From Craterostigma plantagineum (Eukaryota; Streptophyta; Magnoliopsida; Lamiales; Linderniaceae): DNA of 64,000 nucleotides. This document shows, piece after piece, positions 1 to 11,812 of this stretch. The notes beneath the pieces are model-generated. The model was given only the letters and a program-made list of their open reading frames with translations, was not told the origin of the DNA and did not search any database. Position 1 is the stretch's first letter; every line of letters starts with the position of its first letter. The DNA is taken from positions 1 to 64,000 of the forward strand of contig JAPQWV010001425.1 in NCBI GenBank assembly GCA_027422505.1, read 5' to 3'. Both the position numbers and the translations under genes were made by a program.

Positions 1-918
1 TTTCGACATGTTAGCAAAGATGTAACAAAAATGTGTTATTATTTCATTGGGAGTCTCGTAACTATTAATCTAAAGTGACAACATATGGACATGAACACGT
101 AACGACACACAATCATATCTAATTAAAGTTGGATCCCCATAAATGCCACAAAATGTTCTGAGTTCACCAGAAAAGAAAAGATTAATTTCTGCTATACTTC
201 GACCTACACTAATGATAACCTCTTTGAAAACTAATTACTTTTTACACACTGTCAAATGTCAACACATCTTTGGGCCAAAATCTACGACATCTCTTTATTG
301 AGCCTAAATTATTAAGGGCCGACAATTAAAATATATATGTTGAACATCAATTCATTATAGAACATAGAACGTTAAGACTTGAACAAAATCACTCTAGGGT
401 TTTTCTTGGCATACTCAAGAAGCTCGGCGTCATTCTCTAACATGGCCATCTCATCTTCCTCGAGCAATCAATCAACATCTCAATCTCGCCGTAATTCTTC
501 CCTTCGACGAAACGAAATCCTGATCTTAGTCCTTCGACTCGACGAATCTCTCCCATGTGAGCGACCCAAGTTGGGCTTTCCATATCCAAATCGACGTTGT
601 AAACGCATTCAAAATCGCATTCGCAAGACCACCTTTGGCAATTTCACTTCCTCAAATCTCTTTTTTCTCCGTACACTTCTCTTGAGACGCATTCAAATTC
701 AGTTATGTAATAAAAATCGCTCTAAGATTCGTAGTGACATAGATAACGTTGGCACATGCTTGGTGTTGGTGTGTCAGCTATATACAAAACAAGATATGAG
801 ACAGATAGATAGATACGAATCTCAACTCAACTGTGGAGATACAAAAATATCTTTACATTGCATTACAATACAAAATACGAAAACCTATTCTCCATATGAA
901 ATAATCAATTTAGTCACA
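1..918. other. AT-rich spacer, no gene seen
   Basis: No reading frame here resembles a protein family that I recognise. The long open frame on the plus strand that enters from about 379 is low-complexity and basic, and runs antisense through the RING-finger gene. The part next to 919 is probably the 3' untranslated region of that gene. Confidence 0.5.
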
Positions 919-1440
919 TCACGAAACGGGTCGGTTCATACGGCGGGTCGATCCGACCGAAGCCCGACAAAGCGGGCAGTTGGATCGGGCCGCAAGCCAC
1001 GTGTCCACGCACTCCGAGTGAAAACAGTGGCGGCACTGAGGCAGAAGCTTCACCTTATCGCCGTCGCCGAACACCACAAGGCATATGCAGCACTCCGCCG
1101 CCGTACTCGAACCACCAAGCACGGCTGCCAACCCTTGAAACAGCACAATAGGGAGGCTGCTTATCGCCGTCGAATCGAGACCTGTCCTCGTCGCCGGCGG
1201 ATTGCGGGTGGAAAAGGCTCGCGCCGTCGGCGGAGGATGCGCCGGCGGGGGGAATCGGCAGACCCACCTGGCGTAGAGGAAGAGGAGGACGACGACCAGC
1301 AAAACTACGGAGAGAAGAACGACGAGGAGGAAGAGAGTACGGCCACGTATTTGGAAGTTGCTGTCGTCGAACTCTGAGTATCGCCACCGTAATAATGGAG
1401 CTTCTTGTCCGTAGGACATTGGTTTATCTATTTTAATCAT
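919..1440 (-). CDS. ATL-type RING-H2 E3 ubiquitin ligase
   Basis: Intronless frame of 173 residues, typical of the plant ATL family of membrane-anchored E3 ubiquitin ligases. A hydrophobic segment at about residues 35-58 is a single membrane anchor. It is followed by a proline-rich stretch and a GLD motif (GLDSTAISSLP, ~87-97), the signature that defines ATL proteins. The RING-H2 domain near 115-155 has ideal spacing: CCIC, then 15 residues, then CRHCFHSEC, then 10 residues, then CPLC, with the conserved Trp in DTWL. The family transfers ubiquitin from E2 enzymes to targets at cell membranes, often in defence or stress responses; the substrate cannot be told here. The Met at residue 8 (position 1419, MSYGQE) is an equally good start. 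The frame is uninterrupted, unlike several neighbours. Confidence 0.88.
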   Translation of the reverse strand: MIKIDKPMSYGQEAPLLRWRYSEFDDSNFQIRGRTLFLLVVLLSVVLLVVVLLFLYARWVCRFPPPAHPPPTARAFSTRNPPATRTGLDSTAISSLPIVLFQGLAAVLGGSSTAAECCICLVVFGDGDKVKLLPQCRHCFHSECVDTWLAARSNCPLCRASVGSTRRMNRPVS

Positions 1441-2129
1441 TATTGTATACTTATGAGTTATGATGTGTGTGTGTATATCGTAGATGTTGCAAGAACAGTG
1501 AATGGTTGGGAATTGGAACTGGGATGTTGGTTGTTAACTGTTTGAGTTCAATTGAATTTTATAATGGAACTGAAGGAAGGAAGCCCACTTTTGTTCTCCA
1601 TATTTTTATTACGTCATTTATATACATACACCACATAGAATAGATGTCTATTATCCCCTCCTCGTTACAAATGTGTATGTTTGCTCATTTCTGTAACAAC
1701 TCGGTGTCACTACTTTTTACTTGCAATGCCATTGAGCAAATTTGATCACGACAATCTTGATTGAGGATAACGACTATTGATAATTTTATTTATATATCTA
1801 AAAATTCCGTGTAATTAATACATCTATATCTAAGTGACAGGTCAAACAGTTAAGTTAGAATCCCCTCGTACGTATTATTGCTTTCGTAAGCGTAAAACGA
1901 GACACACACAGATCACAAGGATTAGTTCCACTGAGAAAAAAAAAGTCGGAAGTATTTCTCGATTCAATACTTACAAAAGCCTTTATCCACTACAAAGATC
2001 TACTGCAACTAAAGCTCGTATTTCGCTTGCGCCCCAGCGCCCGAAAACCAACTCCACAGCCGCGAAAACAGGCCGCTCGTGCGCTTTTTCCCGACTCAAC
2101 GCCGCCGCAGAGCGAATTGTAGTCGTGCT
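1441..2129. other. Intergenic spacer between ATL and MINPP genes
   Basis: Holds the upstream region of the minus-strand ATL gene and the 3' region of the minus-strand phosphatase gene. No independent gene is visible. The GC-rich part near 2030-2129 on the minus strand carries the displaced C-terminal coding sequence of the phosphatase (see that entry). Confidence 0.5.
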
Positions 2130-4699
2130 TCAAGTGAGAGCCGCTATTCTTTCCTGAAATGAGTTCTTTTCATTAAAAAGAAAACGATTCTTTTGCAGTG
2201 CAATGACCTTTTTCTCGATTACAAGCGTGTTACAAAAGGCGTGATTTGTGTGTTGTGTGTACCTTGAAATCCTCGAAAGGGCAGACGTCGGAATCTCCAC
2301 AGCCTGGGATTCGTATGGGAAGCTCGTTGTGAAGAACCTGAACGAAGTAACTGCTCGTCTTATTTTCGGATGGGCAGTGATAGAGCACTAGAATGTTGTT
2401 CCCTGCGTATGGAGCAACTGTGCTTCCTCGCCACGTTCTCTTCTGGGGTGGCTTGGCGGGCAACTGCAGAGGTTCTTCTCTCAGTATTCGCTCAAACTCT
2501 GAAGACGATTATCAGGGGCAAAACCGTAAAATAACAGCACGTGTAAGCAGAGACAGCGTGTATTGAAAGCACTCACCAGGCCTATCGAGAAATAGTCCGA
2601 TCAAACAGGAAAATGGAAGCAGAGTCTCTGCATGGGCAAATCTCAGTCTGGCCAGTCGTAGGTACCAGGAGTAAGTCCATCTAAGATAAAGAAAAGAGGC
2701 AAAAGAAGAACAGCGAATTACTACAGAACATTGAAATTGTTTAGCTTGTAAATTGATGCCATCTTCGAAAGCATACGTTACTTGCTTGACATATTGAAAG
2801 TGCGAGCATGATATCTACGTACCTTCTTTAGCCTTGATGGCTTGCTCCATGGAACGGATAACGTCTTCGAGCAATGGTACTCCCATTCTGTAATTGAGTG
2901 CATTGCCGTACCCCTTGAGTATAAATACCTCTAGATCGTCGGTCCACTCCAGCAACTCAATCTGAAAAAGGATTATCATAGGAAGATTAGGTAAAGAAAA
3001 TACTGACATAGGGTAGACGTAAGCTTGATACAAAGAAGTTCAGCATTTAACATAAGAAAAAGATACCTCGGTTTCAGTGAAGAGAGCACAAGCCTGATCA
3101 GTCACGTTCAATAACGATGCTTCCTAAAGGTAGGAGGTAATTTCTTTTTAGTATGAAAAAAAGACAAGTTTCTATGTGATTGCACAAAAAAAAATGGTTT
3201 ACCTGTTTGCATAGAACCAAAGTGAAGAAACGTCCGTTCTTGTGAACTTAAGGCCCCAGCGTGATATCAATGCTTGGCTTGGCTGATCTCATTCAATACA
3301 GGTTCTTTGAGCTTATCGACGTGTGGTTCTTGGCTTTTCCTGAATGCCTGCATACATGATACATATGTTAAATGACATTGAAACTTACTTCACTAACCAT
3401 ATAATTCTAGTTTAAATCATTGAGGCCAAGGCTGTTAAGAAATGTTACTTTAGTTTATACCTTATAGTTCTGACAGCAATCATGGAATCTCAACATAATA
3501 TCACTTGCACGGCTTTCACTGGTCACCGCAAAAGCCCGATGGTTCCCTAGACAAGATTTCCTCTACCACTAAAAAGCCCCAAACCAAATGCTACAGCACT
3601 GGCCGACGCTCGAGAAACCTAAAGCATTCATCAATATGGAAAAAAACTCATCTGTATGGTTATTATTTCCTTCTTTGAAACTGCTGGATACAAAATACAA
3701 TATCTGGGACTTCTATAGATATAAAATGACGAATAAATCAAGAACGAACCTGAGTGGCTTTTATCGGATATACTTCAGGGTGATAATCGAAGTCGAAAAG
3801 TTGAGGAAACTTCTCCTTTATCCTCAAACCAAGCTGATAAAGTTCATCTTCTCCTTCAGCAATCAATTCTCCACCCTTGTGCTTTCCTATCCAAGGAGAT
3901 TTCCATCCGCTTAACCACGAAGGAAACCCTTCTCGTTCATTTACGTTCTCTAAAAGGAGTAAAAGGCGATTCGACAAAGCTTCTAACTCTTTCAGCCTTT
4001 TCCTCGTGGGAGCCCTTGTCCCATGGCGTGCCTGCCAAACAAAAACATTACAGGCCGTTGCAAAAAAGCCAGAAACGCACTTTATTTTCACTGAAGAACC
4101 AATCAATAGCGTGCACAACGAACAAGCCAAGAACGCAAGAGTTTGCACTCAAATTGCATTTTCTATAGATCGGCTATGCAGCTCTTAAGATTCTTACCGC
4201 CGGAGAAAAAAAAATATCTCGACGAATATACAAACAAATGTTATTGGAGCATGAGGAAAGATCTACAGAGCATATTAGAAAGAGAATTTTTACCACAAGA
4301 TTCAAATGAATCGGTTTACACTGATCGCTGATGTCTGAAGGAACAAACGAATCATCAGATATATCCTTTGCAACGTCATATCTGCCAGAAGAAAAGACAC
4401 GAGCCCAGCAAAGAAAAATCAACCACTGCCATTAGCTTAACTGCTGAACTACTACAGACACAATAGCAAAAAACAGAACAGAAAAATCGCAACGCAGGTA
4501 AAAGAAATTCAAATCGATGCAACAACCCATCTCCAAGTAAAAAATAAAAAAAATAGGGTACGATTTGAGAGAAAGAGACGCGCCTTGTGACTGTGGATAA
4601 ATGCCGACGAACATCGAACGTTTCCCCAGCTACAGATGAAATAGCTCCCACCATGCATATTAAGAGTGCAAATCGAACGATTTTCAGACAAATCCTCAT
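2130..4699 (-). CDS. Multiple inositol polyphosphate phosphatase (histidine acid phosphatase/phytase), frame broken
   Basis: Ten exons traced with GT-AG borders: 4584-4699, 4294-4381, 3750-4031, 3461-3618, 3203-3347, 3067-3123, 2823-2961, 2577-2680, 2263-2498 and 2130-2153. Exon 1 encodes a signal peptide (MRICLKIVRFALLIC...). Exon 3 opens with the histidine acid phosphatase motif ARHGTRAPT, whose His is the phosphorylated nucleophile. The later proton-donor region reads LRFAHAET (the HAE motif) in exon 8. Conserved family blocks follow, such as VAPYAGNN and FVQVLHNE. The enzyme removes phosphates from inositol hexakisphosphate and related compounds in the secretory pathway or cell wall. One base appears to be missing near 3552, 3275, 3214, 2656 and 2137; each breaks the frame inside conserved sequence. 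The last break puts a TGA at 2130-2132 where the family continues with HLKHDYNSLC. The exon 1 donor is GC, not GT. The gene is either a recent pseudogene or miscalled sequence. Confidence 0.85.
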
Positions 4700-5115
4700 C
4701 ACGATTCGAGGTAATTTATCGTGCGCGGTGGCGTTCTCCGATCGCTTGTGTATATTTATATTGAAGGATTCTCACTAGAAGCATTCTCACGCAACTAGAA
4801 ACAAATCTAGAACATGGCTTGTAGCCCCAAAAAAACAGTACACGTGGCAGACTGTTACTGGGCAGGTGACAAGAGAACATAAGGCAAATGTCGCAAGAAG
4901 GGCGTCGACACCCAATTAACAAGTGCGTACTGGGCTATTGGGCTTCAACATTTTCAAACAGCGTCGCTAATTAAATAACAGCGCTTTCCGTTATACATAC
5001 AATTTCGGTCGAGCTTAGCAAAGCTCGCCTACATGTGCATCCACAATCTACACAACCCACTCCTACGAGTCGAAATCTAAAAAAAAAAAAAAAGAGAAGA
5101 AAAAAAATCTTCCGA
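4700..5115. other. Spacer upstream of MINPP, downstream of CHX
   Basis: Contains the promoter side of the minus-strand phosphatase and the 3' flank of the CHX gene. A poly-purine run lies at about 5078-5108. No gene seen. Confidence 0.45.
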
Positions 5116-8013
5116 TCAAACCCTAGTATCGCTATCCACGGCAATCTCCAGACTACCCCCGTCGTGGTCCGCGACGGTGGTCGTCGTATGAACCCCCTCG
5201 TGGCTCACCACCACCGCCTTAGGCGCCGCCCCGTTCTTAAACTTCCCCCGACGAACCTCTGCTGCTGAACCACCAAGACCGACGCCGTGCTCCCGAAGTC
5301 GGGCGAAGCCAAGACGTCCCCCACGACCCCGAGCTCGGGGCACTCGCTCCACGCCCCGAGCCCCGTCATTATAGGCGAAGACTGATGATTCCTCCCCGTT
5401 ATGAGCAGGTCGTAGCTATTCTCAATCCCCCTCAAAGACGCCGCGAGCCCCACCACCCCGTCCTTCACGATGTGCTCTTGGTATACGAAGTTCTGATTCT
5501 CCATGTTCGCCTGCCGAACTTCGTCTATAAGCCCGTTGTCCACCCTACGCTCCCTCGCCGTGTCGCAGCCGTAGAGAAGGAATCGTATCACCGTTAGGGC
5601 TACGCTCCCGTGGCCGGCCATGCGGGCCCCGTAGCTCAACGACTCCGCGTCGTCCCGCCCTCCGATGTAGACCACGGCCACCCTGTAGGCGGCCTGGCCG
5701 TTGAGGATGGAGACCGAGCCCGTGAGGACCCCGCGGTCCACGAGGATGGCGACCGAGCACGGTGCCTTCTCGAGAACGGCTATGTTCATGTTCTGGACCG
5801 CGCGGTTCACGGAGGATATGGACCCGTCGATCTCCCACTGCTTGTGGAAGGGTAGGACGACCACGTTGGCGCACTGGTCGACCGCCACGCGGCATATGTC
5901 CTCGTTCATCGTCTCGAGGTGGGACACCGCGCTGAACGACTGGACGGTCACGCAGCTCTCGTTGCAGAGCTCGTACTGCCTCAGCGCGTTGATGATGTGG
6001 CACGACCTGTTTCATTTAGATTTTTTGTGAGTTTTGTTTGTCCCACGTTGATATATCGAGAGTCAATCTCGTCCTCTATCGCAAATTGATTTTAGGCAGA
6101 ATACCTCAATTTTTTTTGCTCATGAGGACCCCATCCATATGTTGATGTGTTAGGCTAAATCATGCTGACTAATTCCAACTCTTAATCCACCTTATATATA
6201 TCAGTACGATCTACTCCTATTAGCAATTTGTTTTCGTTGAAATTATAAAAAAGTGGGTTGTCTAACATTAATGAGTTAAACTAAGATAAGTGAATATATC
6301 AAGAATCTTATTTCCTCCTTGTATAACCAGTTGATTTTATCACAGAGGCTGCTCAATTTGGAATAATTTTAGAAAATATCCAACCTCGAGTCGGTGGGCT
6401 GGAGCGTGCGGGTCGACTGTGTGGCCACGAGCATGTGGTGGCTCGGCCGGTGAGCTCGACGAGGACGATGGCTATGACGGCAACGTGGCTGTACTCGGTG
6501 GCGTTGGTGGCTTCTAAGAGGTTGATGACTGACGGGACGCTGTCCTGGTTCTGTATGCAGACGAGGATTCGCAGCTCAGCGTCTCTCTTGGTGTGCTGTA
6601 TGTGCGCCGCCTCGCCGGACGACAAAGTGCTGGGACGGGTCGTAGAGGAGCTTTATCAGCGGCGTGACGATGGCGGTCACGGCGATCACCGAGACCACGC
6701 TGAGCGCAAACTCCTCGTCCTTGAGCAGGCCGCCGTCCTGCCACAGGTTGAAGACGAAGAGCTCCGTGACGCCGCGCGCGCTGAGCATCAGCGCTACGAC
6801 CACCGACTCGTGCGAGTGTATGTTGAGGAACAGGCGCGAGGAGACGACGACGGTGGCTAGCACGGCGGCGAACACCACCGAGAAGACGATTGCGAGGGAC
6901 TTCAGGTCGATGATGAAGATGTTCGTCTTCAGGCCGCTGGTGGTGAGGAAGGTCGGGTAGAGGAATTTTCCGATGGGCAGGTCGAGCTTAGTGATCATGG
7001 CGGCGCCCAACGGTGGGCCGTCGGGGACCATGTAGCCAACAGGAGCGGGCCGTACACGTAGTGCTGGCCTATCGTCTCCGTGACGTAGCCCGACATCAAA
7101 ACTCCGACGAAGCACGAGAAGACGTGGACCTCCCCCAGGGATTTGCCGGACGGGATTCTCCTGACGGCGCGCTTTATCACCGGCCTGAGGACGAAGATCA
7201 GCAAGGCGGAGAAGGCCAGGGCGGAGGACAGCGAGAGGAACGAGCGGAGGGGCTCGAGATCCGACCCTAGGATTGCGTTCAGGACCACGACGACGGTGGT
7301 GGTGATTAGCTCGCAGAATAGGGCGGTGGAGCTCGCGATTCTGCCGAGGTCGCTGCCGGACATTCTAAGCTCGGCGAGGAGGCACGAGATGTTCGGGAAG
7401 GACGTGAGGCAGTTCGAGGCGGCGATGTAAGGCAGGGCTTTCGCGAGCGATTCTTCCATTGGGATGGATGACCTCGCGAGCAAGGACATGGAGACGGCGA
7501 GGATCATGGAGACGAACGTCGACGGAAGTCCGATGGCGACGGCGTGCTTCGCCGGCCGGACCATTAGGCGCGTGTCCGACCTTATCCCTATCGCGAAGAA
7601 GAAGAACATCAGTCCCATGTTCGCTAGCGTTTCGAGGGTCACTCTGCTCTTTATAGGGAACAGCTGCGTGCCGAGACGGTGGCGTGGCCGAGCAGCGTCG
7701 GCCCGAACAGTACGCCGCCCTGAAAGTGAAGAGGAGGTGAAGAAGGTCACCGTCGGCGCAAATTAATTATTTTTTTTTAAATTTAAATTCTTACGACGAT
7801 TTGGGAGACGATGGAGGATTGGCCGAGGGGGCGGAGGAAGGCGTCGATGAGGAGAGAGAGGATGGAAATGGCGGAGAGCTGAAGGAGGATTAGTGGAACT
7901 GAGTAGTTCAGCGGATTTCTGTGAAGCCATATTCCGAAGGTGACGATGTTGTCTTTGATTTGACATACCATGTACTTGTCAAACCCTGACGACGTTCCGT
8001 CTGAATCTGGCAT
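5116..8013 (-). CDS. Cation/H+ antiporter, CHX family (CPA2), frame broken
   Basis: Three exons: 7795-8013, 6385-7719 and 5116-6006. The first codes for the N-terminus through IVSQIV; exon 2 continues GGVLFGPTLLG, the early CHX signature. The following region holds about ten more hydrophobic segments of the Na+/H+ exchanger domain (for example the stretch encoding YIAASNCLTSFP and SARGVTELFVFN). The soluble C-terminal half carries family blocks HTKRDAELRILVCI and GLGAWSECPELGV. CHX proteins exchange K+ for protons at endomembranes or plasma membrane and affect vesicle pH and osmotic balance. The tail (HEGVHTTTTVADHDGGS) looks CHX15-like. Frame breaks occur near 7670, 7040, 6615, 6445 and 5246, four of them fitting one lost base. 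Without them the protein would have ordinary CHX length (~800 residues). Errors in GC-rich DNA or a young pseudogene are both possible. Confidence 0.87.
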
Positions 8014-10030
8014 TATTATTTCTTTCTTGCTAATTTATGATTCGAAGTTTGGATTTTTTTTCTTTCTCTTTTTCCTTTTTTTTTTTCTGGGTTGTGATGA
8101 TGGGATTGAGTTTGAGTGGAAGGGAAAGGAGAAAATTCGTTCTGATTTTACACATACTATGTTAGCTTATGTCGTAATGAGTGGTGGCTTGTGAAAGAGT
8201 TCGTTAGAAGCATATGGTCTCAAAATTGTTTCTTAATTTATTGAGTAATATATAGGTTTATTTATTTATCACCATTGTCGATGATCCATGATCAGGGAAT
8301 GGGATTGATTATTATTTAATATTGGTACTCTGTGTTATGCGATATAGTACAATCTGTATCATGATCAAATTGACTGGAAACTGAGTGGGGAATGTATGTA
8401 CATATAGCAACACTAACACAGTTCCTCACGTAAATGTATTGCTATAAACATGAAAAAACCCATATTTTAATTGAAGGGAATACTCGTCGTACTATTTATA
8501 TGATGGTAACGTAAAACGAAGATGGTTAATTGTTAAACTTTGATTCACAATCACATGAAGTGATGGGGCAATTAAACTGAAAGTGGTCGACGTTTATGCG
8601 TAAAAAAGTGCGTATATTACTTTTGTTGAGTAAGACTATTATGTCTTTGATTGATGATATTTAAATGAATGTGTAATAAGACTCCCATCAAAATCTGGTT
8701 ATTTTAATAGAACTCCCATCACGATCAATAGTGTAATAAGACACTACGACATGCCACTTTTCTTTTGATCACAAAAGTGCTATAAACTTCTCCCCAAGAG
8801 GTAAAACCGAACCCACATCTTAAATCATGACCTAATTTTCTTGAATAAGATTAGGATGTTATCATCCATGGACAGGTTTTTTTTCGTGCATATACTTTTT
8901 TTTTCTTTCAATATTTACGCAAAAGCATAAAAATAATGGTCCAAAATCCAAATCCTCTAACATTGCTACATTTGTTGATGCCTATGATTATATCATTAGT
9001 CCTTGCATATTATTTTCCGTTTTGCATGGATGCAAACAACTTGGCTGACCATATGGTGTTTGTGTGTGTATATTCTCCTAGTTGAATTAGCATTTTCAAA
9101 TTGGCAGATTGATTCTTATCCATTTACATCCAATAAGAATATATGCCAGCATTAATAAATATACCCGACCTAGAAAAGAATAATGAGATATTAGAAGAAA
9201 AAAAAAAAAGAATATGACATAAACGTCAGAAGAATATACCCACTCGCTAATGAGATCGATATTAAGCCCACGCGTAAAAGATATTTTCCTTAATGAGATC
9301 GATATTTCTTTGAAATCATGTCACGTTTCTTTGCAAGCTAATATTCATCGAGTAAGCTAACCTAACAAACACGTGCCACGACAAACGTCGATTACTATTG
9401 TTAAACCTTCATGTGGAGTGTGATTATTGCTATAAGAAATGGATTTTGACGAATTAGCTTTTCTTTGTTTATGAAATACGTGAACACAACTTCATAGATA
9501 ATGTGACATACAATATAACACACACACATATGTGTGTGTGTATATTGTAATTTAGTGGATGGATGGATGAAAGGTTACTTATTAATCACCAATTAATTTC
9601 TTGTTTCATATTTCTTCTTATCTAAATTAATTGTCCCAATCTCAAATTCGACGTAAAGCCAATGTTCGCTATTTTTCTAAGACTTCCTTTTCCAGCAAGA
9701 ATATTTCTCAAGTTTGATGACGATGTATGAGCAAGTATGTTCTGCACCCGTATGTTTCTCAAGAATATAGTCCAATGTTAATATTATCTACAACATTTAT
9801 AAAAAATGGAAAAATAAAGACATGGCGAAGTGAACCAAACACACCAACGTTGCATTTTTATATTACACATCACAGGGAACATACAGATGATGTAAAATCG
9901 TCGATTTTATTACACACACACACACACAGCCTTTTATTATTACGATTCGTAGCCTTATACCCACCAACCCGACCCGCCCGACACAAATTCCCAAAATACA
10001 AAATCCAGAAATGCAAGCACTTGGCTTCTT
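8014..10030. other. 2-kb AT-rich intergenic region
   Basis: Promoter side of CHX and 3' flank of the WUN1-like gene. Visible items are a short (TG/CA)n stretch near 9518-9545 and a short repeat TAATGAGATCGATATT occurring at about 9247 and 9292. No coding sequence is supported. The open frame at 9727-10173 on the plus strand has no family resemblance. Confidence 0.45.
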
Positions 10031-10571
10031 TTAAATGGCGAGAACGAGGCCGGGCACGGATTTCCCGAACCGACCCGAAACGCTGCTCTCCCAGACAAAC
10101 GCCCAGTGCGCCGCCGCCGGCGCGTCGGAAATGCCACAGTCGTCGTCGGACTGGCGACTCTCGAAGCGCGTGACGGTCACGGAGGTGTTGAAGTACTCCC
10201 TGACCTGCGTGATTATCCCATCCTCGACGGTCCACGCGTGGACCCACGCGATGGAGCGCGGCTGGTCGAAGCCCTCGACTAGGACGACGGCGTGCCCAAC
10301 GGCGGAGATGCGGTGGGGGGTGAAGGCGAAGACCCTGCTGCTTATGCTGTTCTTGCTGTCCTCGCGCCGGCGGGGGAATCGTCTCCGATTTTCCGGTGAG
10401 GATTCCCACCAAGAACTGGTGCGACGGCGGGCCGTGGAACCACCACTCGAGGTCGGCGGCGAGGAGCTTCTGGACGCCTCTACGTGGCGGGCGTTTAGGG
10501 CTTCATAGAGGGCGCTCACTAACCCTTGTTTCTAGAAGATTCCTCCAGAATTTTTCCTCAGCCGACGCCAG
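10031..10571 (-). CDS. SAG20/WUN1-like (SnoaL/NTF2-fold) protein, frame broken
   Basis: Small stress- and senescence-associated protein related to potato wound-induced protein 1 and Arabidopsis SAG20. Conserved blocks are SALYEALNARHVEA, LEWWFHGPPSHQF, SIAWVHAWTV, IITQVREYFNTSVTVTR and the C-terminus VWESSVSGRFGKSVPG. The fold belongs to the NTF2/SnoaL-like group; the biochemical role is unknown. Three breaks are visible: near 10505 between LLETRV and VSALYE, near 10475 after HVEA, and near 10380 after GKSETIPPPARG. At the expected start the sequence reads CTG GCG TCG GCT GAG GAA (10571 downward), where homologues would have ATG, so the start codon is a substitution, an error or a CUG start. 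A TATA box lies about 75 bp upstream. Confidence 0.8.
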
Positions 10572-10646
10572 TGAATGAACGATTTTATCTGTAATAATTA
10601 TAGCAGATGGACAGAGATGGGGTTCGATTGAAGAAGGTGGTGGGCG

Positions 10647-10655
10647 TTTATATAG
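10647..10655 (-). promoter_or_regulatory. TATA box of the WUN1-like gene
   Basis: On the minus strand the sequence reads CCTATATAAACG about 75 bp upstream of the expected start. Position and sequence fit a plant TATA box. Confidence 0.55.
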
Positions 10656-10671
10656 GGAAAGAGGAAGGGTG

Positions 10672-11812
10672 TTTTGGGGATTTAGGAGGAGTTTGGAGGG
10701 CAGAATGGGTAATAAACTTAAGCTGTCTGTGTGGACATTCACGTTGGAAAGGTATGCATGGGCTTTGAAGTGGGGCCCGCTCGTCTGGCCCACTTTAACG
10801 AGAGCCAACCATTTTGACGTTACAGTTTTTTGGCTATGAAGCGTCGTTTGACTTCAGTTACGTTACGAAGAGTTTGAAGTTTGACTTTTAGTCATGAAAA
10901 GTTTGAATTTTCTTTCTTTTCCTAATGTATTCATAAAATTGTGGTAAAAGTTGAATTATGACGACAATGTGTGACAATTCTGTTTTGATATCAAAATATG
11001 TTCACTTTGGACAAATTAACATTCCATGGTTTTCGTGGGGTTGTGTCCTAATTTCCAATTGCAATGAAGCTTTTTATACTAAGTTCTAGGATTATATTTA
11101 TGCATGATACATTTTCCGTAGTGAATCTAAATACACGTTGGAATAATGGCGTCTGTGTCACACAAGGGTAAGAAATCAATCAACCAAGGCCAACGTTTAT
11201 ATTAACCGCCCATCGTAAAACTCAACTTTCCACGCATGGCCGCTTCAACTAAAAACAAACCTCAGCATTAAAGTAACTCTCTAATTAAGAAGCCCACATA
11301 AAAAAAAAAAAAAAGTTTTATCCCTTTCAAAATAAAATAACATAAAAAAGATAATCGAGATATATGGATAAGGCCGGCGGCATTAGTGACACTTTAGCTC
11401 TATAATGGGAGTTCTATTACATTATTGAATAAGCTCATCTTTTGCAGGAGAATTAAAAATCAGTTGGTTCTAATTTTAGACGTTAAGATTGGCAGGAACC
11501 TTTCGTTTATGTCAAGGGACAAGACATCTCATTAACACACCCTTAGGATGACACAAAAAAAGGGCAGGTTTAGTAGCAGAGGTCAAATTTTTGAAAAAAT
11601 TTCGAGTTTTAGGAGAAAGTTCAAACCCTAAATTAACACAAGAAACTCACATGCAAAAGAGGGAAAAATATATGTGCAATGTACATCACAAAGATCAGAG
11701 CTTAAATACAGTGATACAGACTATCATACACTCAGCAATTGAAAACTCTCATCAAAATGATAATTTCACAAGACAACAGAAAAGCATGGGGAAAAAACAG
11801 CAGTTTCATAAT
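10672..11812. other. Intergenic, no gene seen
   Basis: AT-rich DNA with A-runs near 11300. It holds the promoter side of the WUN1-like gene and the 3' flank of the PLAC8 gene. No supported coding region. Confidence 0.45.

Noticed and set aside
379..1377. Plus-strand open frame of 332 codons
   Set aside because: It runs antisense to the ATL RING-finger gene and is low-complexity Arg-rich; no family resemblance.
7013..7766. Several plus-strand frames across the CHX gene
   Set aside because: Shadow frames of GC-rich antisense coding sequence.
9727..10173. Open frame of 148 codons
   Set aside because: Antisense to the WUN1-like gene in its second half and featureless in the first half.
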